Shown here: piece by piece, positions 46,605-55,504 of the stretch
Position numbering within the stretch: position 1 is the first letter of the stretch
Layout of the letters: each line of letters opens with the position of its first letter
Source of the DNA: Nakamurella leprariae
GTDB lineage: Bacteria > Actinomycetota > Actinomycetes > Mycobacteriales > Nakamurellaceae
Assembly: GCF_016918035.1 (NCBI RefSeq)
Contig: NZ_JAERWK010000021.1
Location: 124,001 to 188,000, forward strand
Reading direction: 5' to 3'
DNA length: 64,000 bases
Position numbers and translations under genes: made by a program
The notes under the pieces: generated by a model
Told to the model about the DNA's origin: nothing
Seen by the model: the letters and a program-made list of their open reading frames with translations, nothing else
The model's database searches: none

Positions 46605-46928
46605 ATGGCCACCAAGAAGGTCACCGACGCCACCTTCGTCGAGGACGTCCTGCAGTCCGACAAGCCCGTGATCGTCGACTTCTGGGCGGACTGGTGCGGC
46701 CCGTGCCGGATGGTCGCGCCGGTGTTGGAGGAGATCGCCGAGAAGCACGGTGACAAGGTCGTCGTGGCCAAGGTCGACGTGGATGCCAACCCGGAGACGG
46801 CGCAGCAATACCAGATTCTGTCGATCCCGACCATGCTCGTCTTCCAGGGCGGCAAGCCGGTCAAGCAGATCGTCGGCGCCAAGCCGAAGAACGCGCTGCT
46901 GGCCGAGTTCGCCGACGTCATCGGCTGA
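46605..46928 (+). CDS. trxA: Thioredoxin
   Basis: A 107-residue classic thioredoxin with the active site WCGPC (in VDFWADWCGPCRMVAPVLEE) and the cis-proline loop SIPTMLVF. It transfers electrons from TrxB to protein disulfides. GAGGAG at ~46595 precedes the ATG. It is the last gene of the trxB-trxA pair and is followed by a strong hairpin. Confidence 0.97.
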   Translation: MATKKVTDATFVEDVLQSDKPVIVDFWADWCGPCRMVAPVLEEIAEKHGDKVVVAKVDVDANPETAQQYQILSIPTMLVFQGGKPVKQIVGAKPKNALLAEFADVIG

Positions 46929-46965
46929 GAGGTCGCACGACCACGGACGGCCGTCCGACGAGCGC

Positions 46966-46997
46966 CGGGTCCCGATCGGGGATCCGGCGCTCCGTCG
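46966..46997 (+). terminator. Terminator hairpin after trxA
   Basis: CGACG-AGCGCCGG (46966-46978) pairs with CCGGCGCTCCGTCG (46984-46997), leaving one bulged base; a nearby GGACGGCCGTCC palindrome (46955-46966) adds structure. No U tract is present. Confidence 0.7.
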
Positions 46998-47724
46998 TTC
47001 CGGACGGTGACCGAAGTGTCCGGATCCGGGTGATCGTCCGCAGGATCCGCCCGACCGGTCGCCCCGACCATGCGGATGCCCGGACACCGGCACCCGCACC
47101 GCCCGATGGGTGACCGCCGGTGATCACCCGGTCCCGGACGGGGTGCGGTGCGGCGAGCGTGCCCGCCGCCCGGGACAGGCGTCCGTCGCGCTGGGTGGCC
47201 GTCCGGGCGGACGATGCATCGATCAGCGCTGTCGCGACCCGCCGGCGTCGTCGGTCCGGTGGTGACCAGGGACCCTCAGGCATATGGTGACCGCGCCGCG
47301 GGGTGACGGAGCGCATCCGGCGGATGGTCCGGACGACGTCCCGACCGGCTGTGGGAGAGCCCACCCGTGCCCGGACGGGGGATGGACCGGCGCGCCGATC
47401 AACCAGATCGCCGGTGGGGCGTCTGCGCTCCGGCGGGACCGACGTCCGTCTCGGGGGAAGGAGCAGTCCGGTGATCGGTGGTCCGATGGATCGGCTGCCC
47501 GGAGCCGCTCCGGCGCCGGCCGGCCGCCGCCGGCCGACATGCCCCGCAGCTCCCCGGACCGCGACCGGCCGGCGGGTACGCTCATCAGCCGCACGGCCTG
47601 CGGACCGTCGTCCCGTCGGAAGGTCGACGGGATGACTGTGCCGGTCCCCGGACGGCCGAGCACGCGGATCGAGCGCGACGACACTGCGAACGACGACATT
47701 GGGAACGACGACACTGGGAGAGCG
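46998..47724. other. Intergenic region upstream of cwlM
   Basis: Apart from a possible 5' extension of cwlM (from 47632), I see no protein-like frame, RNA gene or known motif in this ~730 bp. It must hold the cwlM promoter. Confidence 0.5.
47676..47720. repeat. 15-bp tandem repeat, three copies
   Basis: CGACGACACTGCGAA (47676), CGACGACATTGGGAA (47691) and CGACGACACTGGGAG (47706) are three adjacent 15-bp units. In the cwlM frame they would read DDTAN-DDIGN-DDTGR, so they could be coding if translation starts at 47632, or part of the leader if it starts at 47725. Confidence 0.75.
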
Positions 47725-48888
47725 ATGCTGCTGCGCCGCGGAGATCATGGGCCGGCGGTCTCGGCCCTGCGAGCGGCCTTGGCGTCCCTCGAGTTGTTGC
47801 CCCCGCCCCGGACGGACGAGTCGATCCAGAACGGGACGGCTGACCGGTTCGACGACGCGGTGGACCGCGCCGTCCGCGCGTTCCAGCAGCGACGGGGGCT
47901 GATCGTCGACGGCATCGTCGGCCCGGTCACCTCCCGCTGCCTGGACGAGGCCCGCTGGGATCTCGGCGACCGGGTGCTGTCCCTGGTGTTCTCCGCCCCG
48001 ATGTCCGGCGACGACGTCACGGCGCTGCAGGTCCGGCTGGCCGAGCTCGGCTACGACGTGGGTCGGTCCGACGGCATCTTCGGCCCGCTCACCGAAGCCA
48101 GCGTCCAGGACTTCCAGCGGCACCGCGGCCTGGTCGCGGACGGCGTCTTCGGCGAGCAGACCAACCGCGAGCTGGAGCGCATCGGCCGCAAGGTCACCGG
48201 TGGCCGTCCGCAGTACCTGCGTGACCGGCACCTGCTGCAGCAGGCCGGGCCGCAGCTGCGCGGCAAGCGCGTCGTGATCGACCCGGCGCACGGCGGCGAC
48301 GACCGCGGGTGCACGGTCGACGGCGTCGCGGCCGCGGACATCACCTACGACCTGGCCAAGCGTCTTGAGGCGCAGGTGGTCCGGGCCGGCATGACCGCCT
48401 GGGTGACCCGCGGCCCGCACGACAACCCCACCGCCGAGGAACGGGCGCAGCGGGCCAACGAGGTCAAGGCCGACCTGCTGCTGAGCCTGCACATCGACTC
48501 GTCGAGCTCGCCGCTGGCCAACGGCATCGCGACCTTCCACTTCGGCACCGACGCGGGCGCCACCTCATCGGTCGGCGAGACGCTGGCCCAGCTGGTCCAG
48601 CGCGAGCTGGTGGCCCGGACGCAGTTCACCGACTGCCGGGTGCACCACAAGCCGTGGGAACTGCTGCGGCTGACCCGGATGGCCGCCATCCAGGTGGAGC
48701 TCGGGTACCTGACCAACGACCGGGAGCGGGCCCGCCTGCTGGACGCCGACTTCCGGGACACCGTCACCGACGGTCTGCTGGTGGCGGTCAAGCGGCTGTA
48801 CCTGGACGGGCACGACGACCCGCACACCGGCACGTTCACCTTCTCCGACCTGCTCGCCCACGAGCGGATGGTGCGCAACTCGGCCTGA
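47725..48888 (+). CDS. cwlM: CwlM-like peptidoglycan regulator (amidase_3 fold)
   Basis: A 387-residue protein with two N-terminal peptidoglycan-binding repeats (LLRRGDHGPAVSALRAALAS; DVTALQVRLAELGYDVGRSD) and a C-terminal N-acetylmuramoyl-L-alanine amidase fold (VVIDPAHGGDDRGC; LLLSLHIDSSSS; IQVELGYLTNDRER). There is no signal peptide. In mycobacteria CwlM is cytoplasmic and activates MurA after phosphorylation rather than cutting peptidoglycan. The first zinc-ligand Glu expected after the HGG motif appears replaced (VAAADITYDL), in line with a regulatory role. ATG 47725 has GGGAG 5 nt upstream; ATG 47632 (MTVPVPGRPS, GGAAGG 8-9 nt upstream) is an alternative giving 418 residues. Confidence 0.88.
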   Translation: MLLRRGDHGPAVSALRAALASLELLPPPRTDESIQNGTADRFDDAVDRAVRAFQQRRGLIVDGIVGPVTSRCLDEARWDLGDRVLSLVFSAPMSGDDVTALQVRLAELGYDVGRSDGIFGPLTEASVQDFQRHRGLVADGVFGEQTNRELERIGRKVTGGRPQYLRDRHLLQQAGPQLRGKRVVIDPAHGGDDRGCTVDGVAAADITYDLAKRLEAQVVRAGMTAWVTRGPHDNPTAEERAQRANEVKADLLLSLHIDSSSSPLANGIATFHFGTDAGATSSVGETLAQLVQRELVARTQFTDCRVHHKPWELLRLTRMAAIQVELGYLTNDRERARLLDADFRDTVTDGLLVAVKRLYLDGHDDPHTGTFTFSDLLAHERMVRNSA

Positions 48889-48915
48889 TCGGGACCCGCC
48901 AGGCCGGGGCGTGCG

Positions 48916-49665
48916 TCAGTCCCGCTGGCCGTGCCGATGGTGGACCGTCTGCCCGACCAGCTGTCGCGCCGGCTCGTCGACCGGCCGGACCGGCACCGAC
49001 AGCGACACGACCAGCCGCTCCAGCGCCGCCTCCACGTCGGCCTTCCAGCCACTGCCCTGGGCCAGTTCGTACCGCAACCGCGGGTACCGGTGGTGCGGCG
49101 CCACTTCCTGGAAGCCCACGGCCAGCGCGAACGAGGCCGGGACCAGGCAGCGCGGGATGCGCAGCGCGTCCGGGTCGGCCGCCTCCAGCTCCCCCTGCAG
49201 CTCCGCGTCCCCCGGCTCCTCCGGGTCACCGTGGCGGCCGAAGAGCTCGATGGCCCGGACGCCGCGACGGGTCAGGTCGCCGATCACCCCGGTGAGCAGG
49301 AAGCGGGCCAGGCCCTGCCCGGCGTACTGCGGCAGGATGTGCGCAGTGGTGAGCAGCACCGCGTCCGGCGACACCGGCGAGGTGGGGAACGCGGCGGCGC
49401 CGGGGACGGCGGTCGGCGGCGCGTAGAGCGCGAAGCCGGCCGGCTCGTCGTCGACCAGCACGATCTGCCCGGCCGTCCCCCAGGTGAGCATCACCCCGGA
49501 CAGCCAGACCTCCTTCTCGAACTCCCCGTCGAAGACGCCGACGACGTCGGTCTCCCGGTCGGGGTCACGCACCGACCGCGGCACCTCCCAGCGGACGCAC
49601 CGCCGGCACGGTTCGGGCAGTGAGCCGATGGTCGACATCGACACCGGGACCAGTTCCCGACCCAC
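48916..49665 (-). CDS. GNAT family N-acetyltransferase (Rv3916c-like position)
   Basis: A 249-residue protein with an N-terminal CRRCVRW segment and a GNAT-like core (LTTAHILPQYAGQGLARFLL for acetyl-CoA pyrophosphate binding, then VIGDLTRRGVRAIELFGRHG). The position between cwlM and the segregation genes matches mycobacterial Rv3916c. The acceptor is unknown. The GTG start at 49665 has GGGGAG ~10 nt upstream; ATG 49638 (MSTIGSLPEP) is an alternative. It converges with cwlM. Confidence 0.8.
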   Translation of the reverse strand: MGRELVPVSMSTIGSLPEPCRRCVRWEVPRSVRDPDRETDVVGVFDGEFEKEVWLSGVMLTWGTAGQIVLVDDEPAGFALYAPPTAVPGAAAFPTSPVSPDAVLLTTAHILPQYAGQGLARFLLTGVIGDLTRRGVRAIELFGRHGDPEEPGDAELQGELEAADPDALRIPRCLVPASFALAVGFQEVAPHHRYPRLRYELAQGSGWKADVEAALERLVVSLSVPVRPVDEPARQLVGQTVHHRHGQRD

Positions 49666-50037
49666 CTGATCTGGCTCCCCGCTCCCGTTCGGACGACGTC
49701 ACACCGCTCCGGTGTGTCACCCGGCCGGTCCGACGTCCGTGTTGCCCCGGTCGAGGATAGGCGCCCCGGGCGTCACCCACCGCAGCGCGCAGGCGTCCCG
49801 GGTCCGTGATCGACGTCTTGCCGGTCACGGATCGGTGGTGTCCGTGATCCGTCGAGCGAACGGTCCACCACTGCGTCACCGGACCGGGGGTGATCAGGGG
49901 CAGCCGGGCGGGACCGCGGTAGCATCGATCCGACCGTCTCGCGAACTGTCAGTGACGGCCGTGCCGAAGTTCGTCGCTGTCCGTGAGTGCGCCGTGTCGC
50001 CACGGATGCGCATCCGTCGCCGCGCGAGAGGGCCACC
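49666..50037. other. Divergent intergenic region, GNAT / aminotransferase
   Basis: This 372-nt stretch has no gene. It holds a palindrome at 49700, the GTCCGTGATC repeat (forward at ~49802 and ~49840, inverted between them), and a TAGCAT hexamer at 49920-49925 that may be the -10 element for the aminotransferase, giving a ~105-nt leader. Confidence 0.5.
49700..49716. promoter_or_regulatory. Operator-like palindrome CACACCG-CTC-CGGTGTG
   Basis: A perfect 7-3-7 inverted repeat 35-51 nt upstream of the GNAT start codon, in the position of a promoter operator. Confidence 0.4.
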
Positions 50038-51327
50038 ATGCCGGGCACCAGCCTCGACCAGCACCGTGACCGGTACGCCCAACGCACCGAGGGCATGCGC
50101 GCCTCGGCCATCCGCGCCCTGTTCGCCGTGGCCAACCGACCCGAGGTGGTCTCCCTCGCCGGCGGCATGCCCTACCTGCAGTCGCTACCGCTGGACGGAC
50201 TGGCCGAGGAGTTCGGCCAGCTGGTGGCCAAGGACGGCTTGGTCGCGTTGCAGTACGGCTCCGGTCAGGGCATCCCGGAGTTGCGCGAGCAGATCTGCCA
50301 GGTGATGGCCCTCGAGGGCATCAAGGCGCATCCGGACGACGTCGTGGTGACCGTCGGCTCCCAGATGGCGCTCGACCTGACCACCCGCATCTTCTGCGAT
50401 CCGGGCGACGTCATCCTGGCCGAGGCCCCGTCCTACGTCGGGGCGCTGGGCACCTTCAGCGCCTACCAGGCACAGGTCGTGCACGTGGCCATGGACGACG
50501 ACGGTCTGATCCCGGAGGCGCTGGTCGCCGCGATCGAGCAGTGTCGCGCCGCGGGCCGCCGGGTGAAACTGCTGTACACCATCCCCAACTTCCAGAACCC
50601 GGCCGGCGTCACGCTGTCCGAGGCGCGCCGGCCGGTGATCGCCGAGATCTGCCGCAGTGCCGGTGTCACCGTGCTCGAGGACAACCCGTACGGCCTGCTC
50701 GGGTTCGACAGCACCATGCGTCGGGCGATCCGGGCCGACGACCCGGACAACGTCATCTACCTGGGCTCGTTCTCCAAGACCTTCGCCCCGGGACTCCGGG
50801 TGGGCTGGGCGCTGGCCCCGCACGCGGTGCGGGAGAAGCTGGTGCTGGCCAACGAGTCCACCACGCTGAACCCACCGGTGTTCAACCAGATGGCCATCTC
50901 CCGGTACCTGGCCACCTTCGACTGGCAGAGCCAGATCAAGGCGTACCGGCAGACCTACCTGGAGCGGCGCGACGCGATGCTGGGCGCGCTCGCCGCGCAC
51001 ATGCCCGAGGGCACCACCTGGACGGTCCCGGACGGCGGCTTCTACGTCTGGGTCACCCTGCCCGAGGGGTTCGACAGCGCCGCCATGCTGCCCCGCGCGG
51101 TCAGTGCCCGGGTCGCCTACGTGCCGGGTACCGCCTTCTACGCCGACCAGCTGGGATCGCGTCAGCTCCGGCTGTCCTACTGCTTCCCCACTCCGGAACG
51201 CATCGTCGAGGGCGTCCGCCGGCTGGCCGGCGTGCTCGACGGCGAACTGGAGGTGATGCGCACGTTCGGCACCGGAGCCACCCGTGCGGTCCGCGGCCCG
51301 CAGTCGCCGTCGCCGGACACCGCGTGA
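50038..51327 (+). CDS. PLP-dependent aminotransferase, class I/II (2-aminoadipate/MocR type)
   Basis: A 429-residue aminotransferase. It shows VSLAGGMPYLQSLPLDGLAE at the N terminus, LQYGSGQGIPELREQICQVM (the YG...G.P.LR motif), the PLP Lys in YLGSFSKTFAPGLRVGW, and TIPNFQNPAGVTLS before it. This subgroup includes 2-aminoadipate and valine-pyruvate aminotransferases; the substrate is not fixed. GAGAGGG 7 nt before the ATG supports the start. It is co-oriented with the D-Ala-D-Ala-ligase-like gene, and together they suggest amino-acid or D-amino-acid metabolism near the cell-wall cluster. Confidence 0.87.
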   Translation: MPGTSLDQHRDRYAQRTEGMRASAIRALFAVANRPEVVSLAGGMPYLQSLPLDGLAEEFGQLVAKDGLVALQYGSGQGIPELREQICQVMALEGIKAHPDDVVVTVGSQMALDLTTRIFCDPGDVILAEAPSYVGALGTFSAYQAQVVHVAMDDDGLIPEALVAAIEQCRAAGRRVKLLYTIPNFQNPAGVTLSEARRPVIAEICRSAGVTVLEDNPYGLLGFDSTMRRAIRADDPDNVIYLGSFSKTFAPGLRVGWALAPHAVREKLVLANESTTLNPPVFNQMAISRYLATFDWQSQIKAYRQTYLERRDAMLGALAAHMPEGTTWTVPDGGFYVWVTLPEGFDSAAMLPRAVSARVAYVPGTAFYADQLGSRQLRLSYCFPTPERIVEGVRRLAGVLDGELEVMRTFGTGATRAVRGPQSPSPDTA

Positions 51328-51427
51328 CCGTCGACCGCGCAGCGGCCGTCCCGATCCGGCCCGACCTCCGTCGGGATCCGTCCCCGGTGCCCCGCGGCGC
51401 CCGCCCGAGTGCAGGAGTGTGCATCCC

Positions 51428-52384
51428 ATGACGTCCGAAGCCCGGCACGTGCTGGTCCTGGCCGGCGGCCTCACGCACGAGCGTGAGGTGTCGCTGCGGT
51501 CCGGGTCCCGGATCACCGAGGCGCTCCGGTCGGAGGGACTGGAGGTCTCGCTGCGGGACGCGGATGCGGCACTGCTGCCGTGGATCGCCGAGCACCGGCC
51601 GGACGCTGCGGTGATCGCCCTGCACGGCGGCCGCGGCGAGAACGGTGCTGTACAGGCAGTTCTCGAGATGACCGGGATCCCGTACGTCGGGACGGACTCG
51701 TGGAACTGCCGGCTGGCCTGGAACAAGCCGACGGCCAAACAGCTGCTGCAGCGCCAGGGTCTGGCCACCGCCACCTGGTACACGTTGGCGCACGACACGT
51801 TCCGCGACCTGGGGGCCAACGCGCTGGTCGACGCGCTGGCCGGCTCGCTCGGGCTGCCGCTCATGGTCAAGCCGATCAACGGTGGTTCCGCGCTGGGTTC
51901 GTCCGCGGTGCACGAGACGGCCGACATGCCCAGCGCGCTGGTCGGGGCGTTCGCCTACGGCGACGTCGTGCTGGTCGAGCGCTTCATCACCGGCACCGAG
52001 GTGTCGGTGACGGTGCTGGAGGGTCCGGACGGCCCGCGCGCGCTGCCGGCCGTCGAGGTGGTCCCGGCCAGCGGGGTGTTCGACTACGAGGCCCGGTACA
52101 CCGCCGGCTCCACCACGTACCACACGCCCGCCCGACTGGACGAGCAGGCGACCGGGAACGCGGCCGACCTCGCCCTGGCCGCCCACCGCATCCTCGGGCT
52201 GCGCGACATCTCCCGGACGGACGCGATCGTCGACGAGCACGGGGTGGCGCAGTTCCTCGAGGTCGCCGTCTCCCCCGGACTGACCGAGACCTCCATGCTG
52301 CCGATGGCCGTCGGGGCGTCCGGTCTGCACCTGGGTCGGGTCTACGCCGATCTCATCGAGCAGGCCATCGCCCGAGGGCGCTGA
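51428..52384 (+). CDS. D-alanine-D-alanine ligase-like ATP-grasp protein
   Basis: A 318-residue ATP-grasp enzyme. The Ddl N-terminal domain is seen in LAGGLTHEREVSLRSG and ALHGGRGENGAVQAVLEMTG, and the ATP-grasp part in LPLMVKPINGGSALGSS, VLVERFITGTEVSVTVL and ASGVFDYEARYTAGSTTYH. In the metal site, SRTD and the Glu of FLEVAVSPGLTETS are kept, but the Asn of the usual LEVNT motif is Ala. This Asn binds Mg2+ in Ddl, so the protein may not be a normal D-Ala-D-Ala ligase. AGGAG lies ~10 nt before the ATG. A bidirectional hairpin separates it from parB. Confidence 0.85.
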   Translation: MTSEARHVLVLAGGLTHEREVSLRSGSRITEALRSEGLEVSLRDADAALLPWIAEHRPDAAVIALHGGRGENGAVQAVLEMTGIPYVGTDSWNCRLAWNKPTAKQLLQRQGLATATWYTLAHDTFRDLGANALVDALAGSLGLPLMVKPINGGSALGSSAVHETADMPSALVGAFAYGDVVLVERFITGTEVSVTVLEGPDGPRALPAVEVVPASGVFDYEARYTAGSTTYHTPARLDEQATGNAADLALAAHRILGLRDISRTDAIVDEHGVAQFLEVAVSPGLTETSMLPMAVGASGLHLGRVYADLIEQAIARGR

Positions 52385-52407
52385 GATCGCCGCAGCGGCT
52401 GCAGGAC

Positions 52408-52444
52408 CGTGAGGCCCGAGTGGATCGATCACCCGGGCCTCACG
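52408..52444. terminator. Bidirectional hairpin between the Ddl-like gene and parB
   Basis: CGTGAGGCCCG (52408-52418) pairs over 11 bp with CGGGCCTCACG (52434-52444); the inner GTG...CAC extends it past one mismatch. It lies between convergent stop codons. Confidence 0.8.
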
Positions 52445-52456
52445 ACCGCACTGGGG

Positions 52457-53662
52457 TCAGGCCTGTGCGGTCAGCCGCTGCCCGGCCGGCACGGTCGGCG
52501 CCATCAGCGTCAGGATGCGCTGCAGGTCGTCGCCGGTGGCGAACTCGACGACGATGCGGCCCTTGGACCGGCCCATCTCCACTTTGACCCGGGTGTCGAA
52601 CGCGTCGGACAGATCGGTGGCCAGGTCGGCCAGGCCGGGTACGGTGCGCTTGGCCGGGCTGGTCCGGCGTCGCACGGCACTCCGCCCGTTCAGCAGCGTC
52701 ACCGCCTCCTCCGTGGCTCGGACGGACAGACCCTCGGCGACGATGCGGGCGGCCAGCTCCTCCTGCTCGTCCGGATCGCTCAGCCCGAGCAGCGCCCGGG
52801 CGTGCCCGGCGCTCAGCACGCCGGCGGCCACCCGGCGCTGCACGGCCACCGGCAGGTTCAGCAGGCGGATCGTGTTGCTGATCACGGGCCGTGACCGACC
52901 CAGCCGTTGGGCCAGCTCCTCTTGGGTGACGTCGAACTCCTCCAGCAACTGCTGGTAGGCGGCCGCCTCCTCCAACGGGTTCAGGTTCGCCCGATGGATG
53001 TTTTCCAGCAGGGCGTCGCGCAGCAGATCGGCGTCCTGGGTCTCCCGCACGATGGCCGGGATGGTCTCGAGCTGCGCACGTTGCGCGGCCCGCCACCGGC
53101 GCTCCCCCATCACCAGCTCGTACCGGCCACCGGCGACCGGCCGCACCACCACCGGCTGCAGCAGGCCGAAGGTCCGGATCGAGTGCGCCAGTTCAGCCAG
53201 GGCGTCCTCGTCGAACACGGTGCGCGGGTTGCGCGGATTCGGGTCGATCGAGTCGAGCGGGATCTCGCTGAACCGTGGCCCGTCCGTTCCGTCCGGTTCG
53301 ACGATCGCAGCCTCCGGCTCGGCGACCACCGTCTCCGGCGTGACGGCGGGCACGTCGGCACGGGACGGCTTCGTCGACGTCCGCACGGTCGTCCGGGACG
53401 CCGCCTTGGGCCTGCTGGGCCGGCTGGTGGCGCTGCCGCTGCCGGGCGTGCCGGTACGGGCGGTCCCGGACTTCGCCGGTGCCGCGGTCGACGATGCGGT
53501 CGACGATGCGCTGGACCGCTTGCGCCGCGCCGGCTGCTCCGGCGCCGATGGCTTCGGGTGTGTCGGGCCGTTCATGAAGACGTCCGTGACCGTCGTGGTG
53601 CTCGGTCCGGTCGGGATGAGGGCGGCCAGGCCGCGACCCAGACCACCCCGCGGCTTGCTCAT
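52457..53662 (-). CDS. parB: Chromosome partitioning protein ParB
   Basis: A 401-residue centromere-binding protein and CTP-dependent DNA clamp. Residues 1-20 ([20 protein letters not shown]) are the conserved ParB N terminus that stimulates ParA. A ~110-residue Ser/Thr/Pro/Lys-rich linker follows. The CTP-binding ParB/Srx domain carries [20 protein letters not shown] and [11 protein letters not shown] (~residues 185-195), and [20 protein letters not shown] leads into the HTH ([20 protein letters not shown]). The C-terminal dimer domain has [16 protein letters not shown]. The ATG overlaps the parA stop (ATGA). Its binding sites (parS) lie in and upstream of parA. Confidence 0.97.
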   Translation of the reverse strand: MSKPRGGLGRGLAALIPTGPSTTTVTDVFMNGPTHPKPSAPEQPARRKRSSASSTASSTAAPAKSGTARTGTPGSGSATSRPSRPKAASRTTVRTSTKPSRADVPAVTPETVVAEPEAAIVEPDGTDGPRFSEIPLDSIDPNPRNPRTVFDEDALAELAHSIRTFGLLQPVVVRPVAGGRYELVMGERRWRAAQRAQLETIPAIVRETQDADLLRDALLENIHRANLNPLEEAAAYQQLLEEFDVTQEELAQRLGRSRPVISNTIRLLNLPVAVQRRVAAGVLSAGHARALLGLSDPDEQEELAARIVAEGLSVRATEEAVTLLNGRSAVRRRTSPAKRTVPGLADLATDLSDAFDTRVKVEMGRSKGRIVVEFATGDDLQRILTLMAPTVPAGQRLTAQA

Positions 53663-54561
53663 ACGATCTCCCTCGTTCCTCGTTCGGCGATCTCCTTCGC
53701 CGCATCCAGATAGCTCATCGCGCCCCGTGAGCCGGGGTCGTAGGTCAAGACCGACTGGCCGAACCCGGGTGCCTCGGAGACCTTGACCGACCGCGGGATC
53801 GTCGCGCGCAGCACCTTGTCGCCGAAGTGGCTGCGGACCTCGTGCGCGACCTGGTCGGCCAGCTTGGTCCGGGCGTCGTACATGGTGAGCAGGATGGTGC
53901 TGACGTTCAGCGTGGGATTGAGGTGCTGCTGGACCAGACCGATGTTGGTGAGCAGCTGGCCCAGGCCCTCCAGGGCGTAGTACTCGCACTGGATCGGGAT
54001 GAGCACCTCGTCCGTGGCCGTCATCGCGTTCACCGTCAGCAGCCCGAGGGACGGCGGGCAGTCGATGAGGACGTAGTCGTACTCGGCTGGGATGGCGTCG
54101 ATGGCCTGCCGGAGCCGCGTCTCGCGCTCCTCCATGCCGACCAGCTCGATCTCCGCGCCCGCCAGGTCGATGGTGGCCGGGATGCAGCCCAGGCGCGGTG
54201 CATCGGGGCACGTCTGGATGGCCTCGGCCGCCGACAGCTCGCCGATCAGGACGTCGTAGCTGGACGGCGTGCCGGACGTCCGGTCGATGCCGAGCGCCGT
54301 GCTGGCGTTGCCCTGCGGGTCCAGATCGATGACCAGGACGTTCAGACCGGACAGTGCCAGGGCGACGCCGATGTTCACCGTCGTGGTCGTCTTGCCGACG
54401 CCACCCTTCTGGTTCGCCACGGCGAACACCCGCCGCTGGCGCGGTCGCGGCAGCTCCACCTGTCCGCTGCGCATCTGGACCGCGCGCTGGGCTGCTGCGG
54501 CCAGCGGACTCTCGTCGTCGTCCAGCGATGTTCCACGTGGAACGTCGAGCTCGGTGCTCAC
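53659..54561 (-). CDS. parA: Chromosome partitioning ATPase ParA
   Basis: A 300-residue ParA/Soj ATPase that moves origins along the nucleoid. The deviant Walker A KGGVGKTT is in [20 protein letters not shown], with switch [18 protein letters not shown] and Walker [18 protein letters not shown] ~35-residue N-terminal tail precedes the ATPase domain; a parS site lies inside the tail's coding DNA and is read as DVPRGTS. The GTG start at 54561 has AGAGGTGA ~8 nt upstream. It forms an operon with parB, but unlike many relatives it is separated from rsmG by 2.1 kb. Confidence 0.97.
   Translation of the reverse strand: MSTELDVPRGTSLDDDESPLAAAAQRAVQMRSGQVELPRPRQRRVFAVANQKGGVGKTTTTVNIGVALALSGLNVLVIDLDPQGNASTALGIDRTSGTPSSYDVLIGELSAAEAIQTCPDAPRLGCIPATIDLAGAEIELVGMEERETRLRQAIDAIPAEYDYVLIDCPPSLGLLTVNAMTATDEVLIPIQCEYYALEGLGQLLTNIGLVQQHLNPTLNVSTILLTMYDARTKLADQVAHEVRSHFGDKVLRATIPRSVKVSEAPGFGQSVLTYDPGSRGAMSYLDAAKEIAERGTREIV
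54529..54544. promoter_or_regulatory. parS site 1 (inside the parA coding region)
   Basis: TGTTCCACGTGGAACG matches the parS consensus GTTYCACGTGRAAC. It lies within the first ~12 codons of parA, so ParB binding could also affect parA expression. Confidence 0.92.
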
Positions 54562-54695
54562 CGGCTGCTCACCTCTGCCTTCCTGACGCCGACCACCGGG
54601 CCTCGGCTGATCGACATGAGAAATCTACGGTGACGGTGCGCTCGGATCGGTTCGACACGCACGACGCTTCCCGGGCAATGTGGTGATCACCAGGG

Positions 54696-54711
54696 CGTTC
54701 CACGTGAAACG
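54696..54711. promoter_or_regulatory. parS site 2 (hybrid half-sites)
   Basis: CGTTCCACGTGAAACG combines a TTCCAC left half with a GTGAAAC right half, so the palindrome has one mismatch. It lies ~135 nt upstream of the parA start. Confidence 0.9.
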
Positions 54712-55076
54712 TGGACCGGAGCGGCCTGGGCCATTGTTGAGGCTCCGTCACCGTGACGCATCGCCGGCAGGTGCCTCGGAAGGACTCGCGTGGGCGCTCG
54801 GAGCCTTCGGCTGACCTGGGATCCACTCGCCGATGCGCTCAGAGGTGCTGACGCGTCATTCCTGGACGGGCGAACCAGCGGAGCTTTCGCCCCGATCGAC
54901 TGACACCTGGTCGCACGACTGTCGACACGCCGCAGGATCCGACGGCCACGCACGGCGAACCCATGACACCGGTGCTCCGCCGTCGTCGATGGTGCAGGCG
55001 CGAGAGCCACGACGGGCGCGAGCGACTGGGCGCCGAAGAACTGCACACCGACCCGATGAGCTGATCCGCACGCGCG

Positions 55077-55092
55077 CGTTCCACGTGGAACC
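55077..55092. promoter_or_regulatory. parS site 3
   Basis: CGTTCCACGTGGAACC contains the perfect GTTCCACGTGGAAC core. Confidence 0.92.
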
Positions 55093-55452
55093 AGGCCGCG
55101 GGGCCGGTCACCCGACCGTGCTGCCGATGATGTCGGAACCGAGGCCGCATCAGCTGGACGGCCGGCCCGTCGTTCCCACTTCCCACACACTGTCACCGTG
55201 ACGGAACTGGCGAGGCCCTCCCGGGCTTGGTTCCCGGGCGGAACTGCCGGCGAGACACCGCTCATGGTTCACGGACAGGCGGTACGAGCGCGCAGTGACA
55301 GCCCGATCGGCGCTCGGCCCCGGCACACCGCAGGCCGAGTCGCAGCTGTCGTCACCGGCCGTGCCCGCTTGGAGACGCGGAATCCATCCGCATCACGGCA
55401 CAACGAGAGTCCTGGTCGGTCCTCTCCAAGGGGCGGACGGCCCAGACGCGGA

Positions 55453-55468
55453 TGTTCCACGTGGAACG
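55453..55468. promoter_or_regulatory. parS site 4
   Basis: TGTTCCACGTGGAACG contains the perfect 14-bp parS core. It is paired with site 5, 36 bp away. Confidence 0.93.
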
Positions 55469-55488
55469 CACTGTCGACAGTCGGTCCA

Positions 55489-55504
55489 CGTTCCACGTGG
55501 AACA
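55489..55504. promoter_or_regulatory. parS site 5
   Basis: CGTTCCACGTGGAACA contains the perfect core. The start-to-start distance to site 4 is 36 bp, so two ParB dimers can load side by side. Confidence 0.93.
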
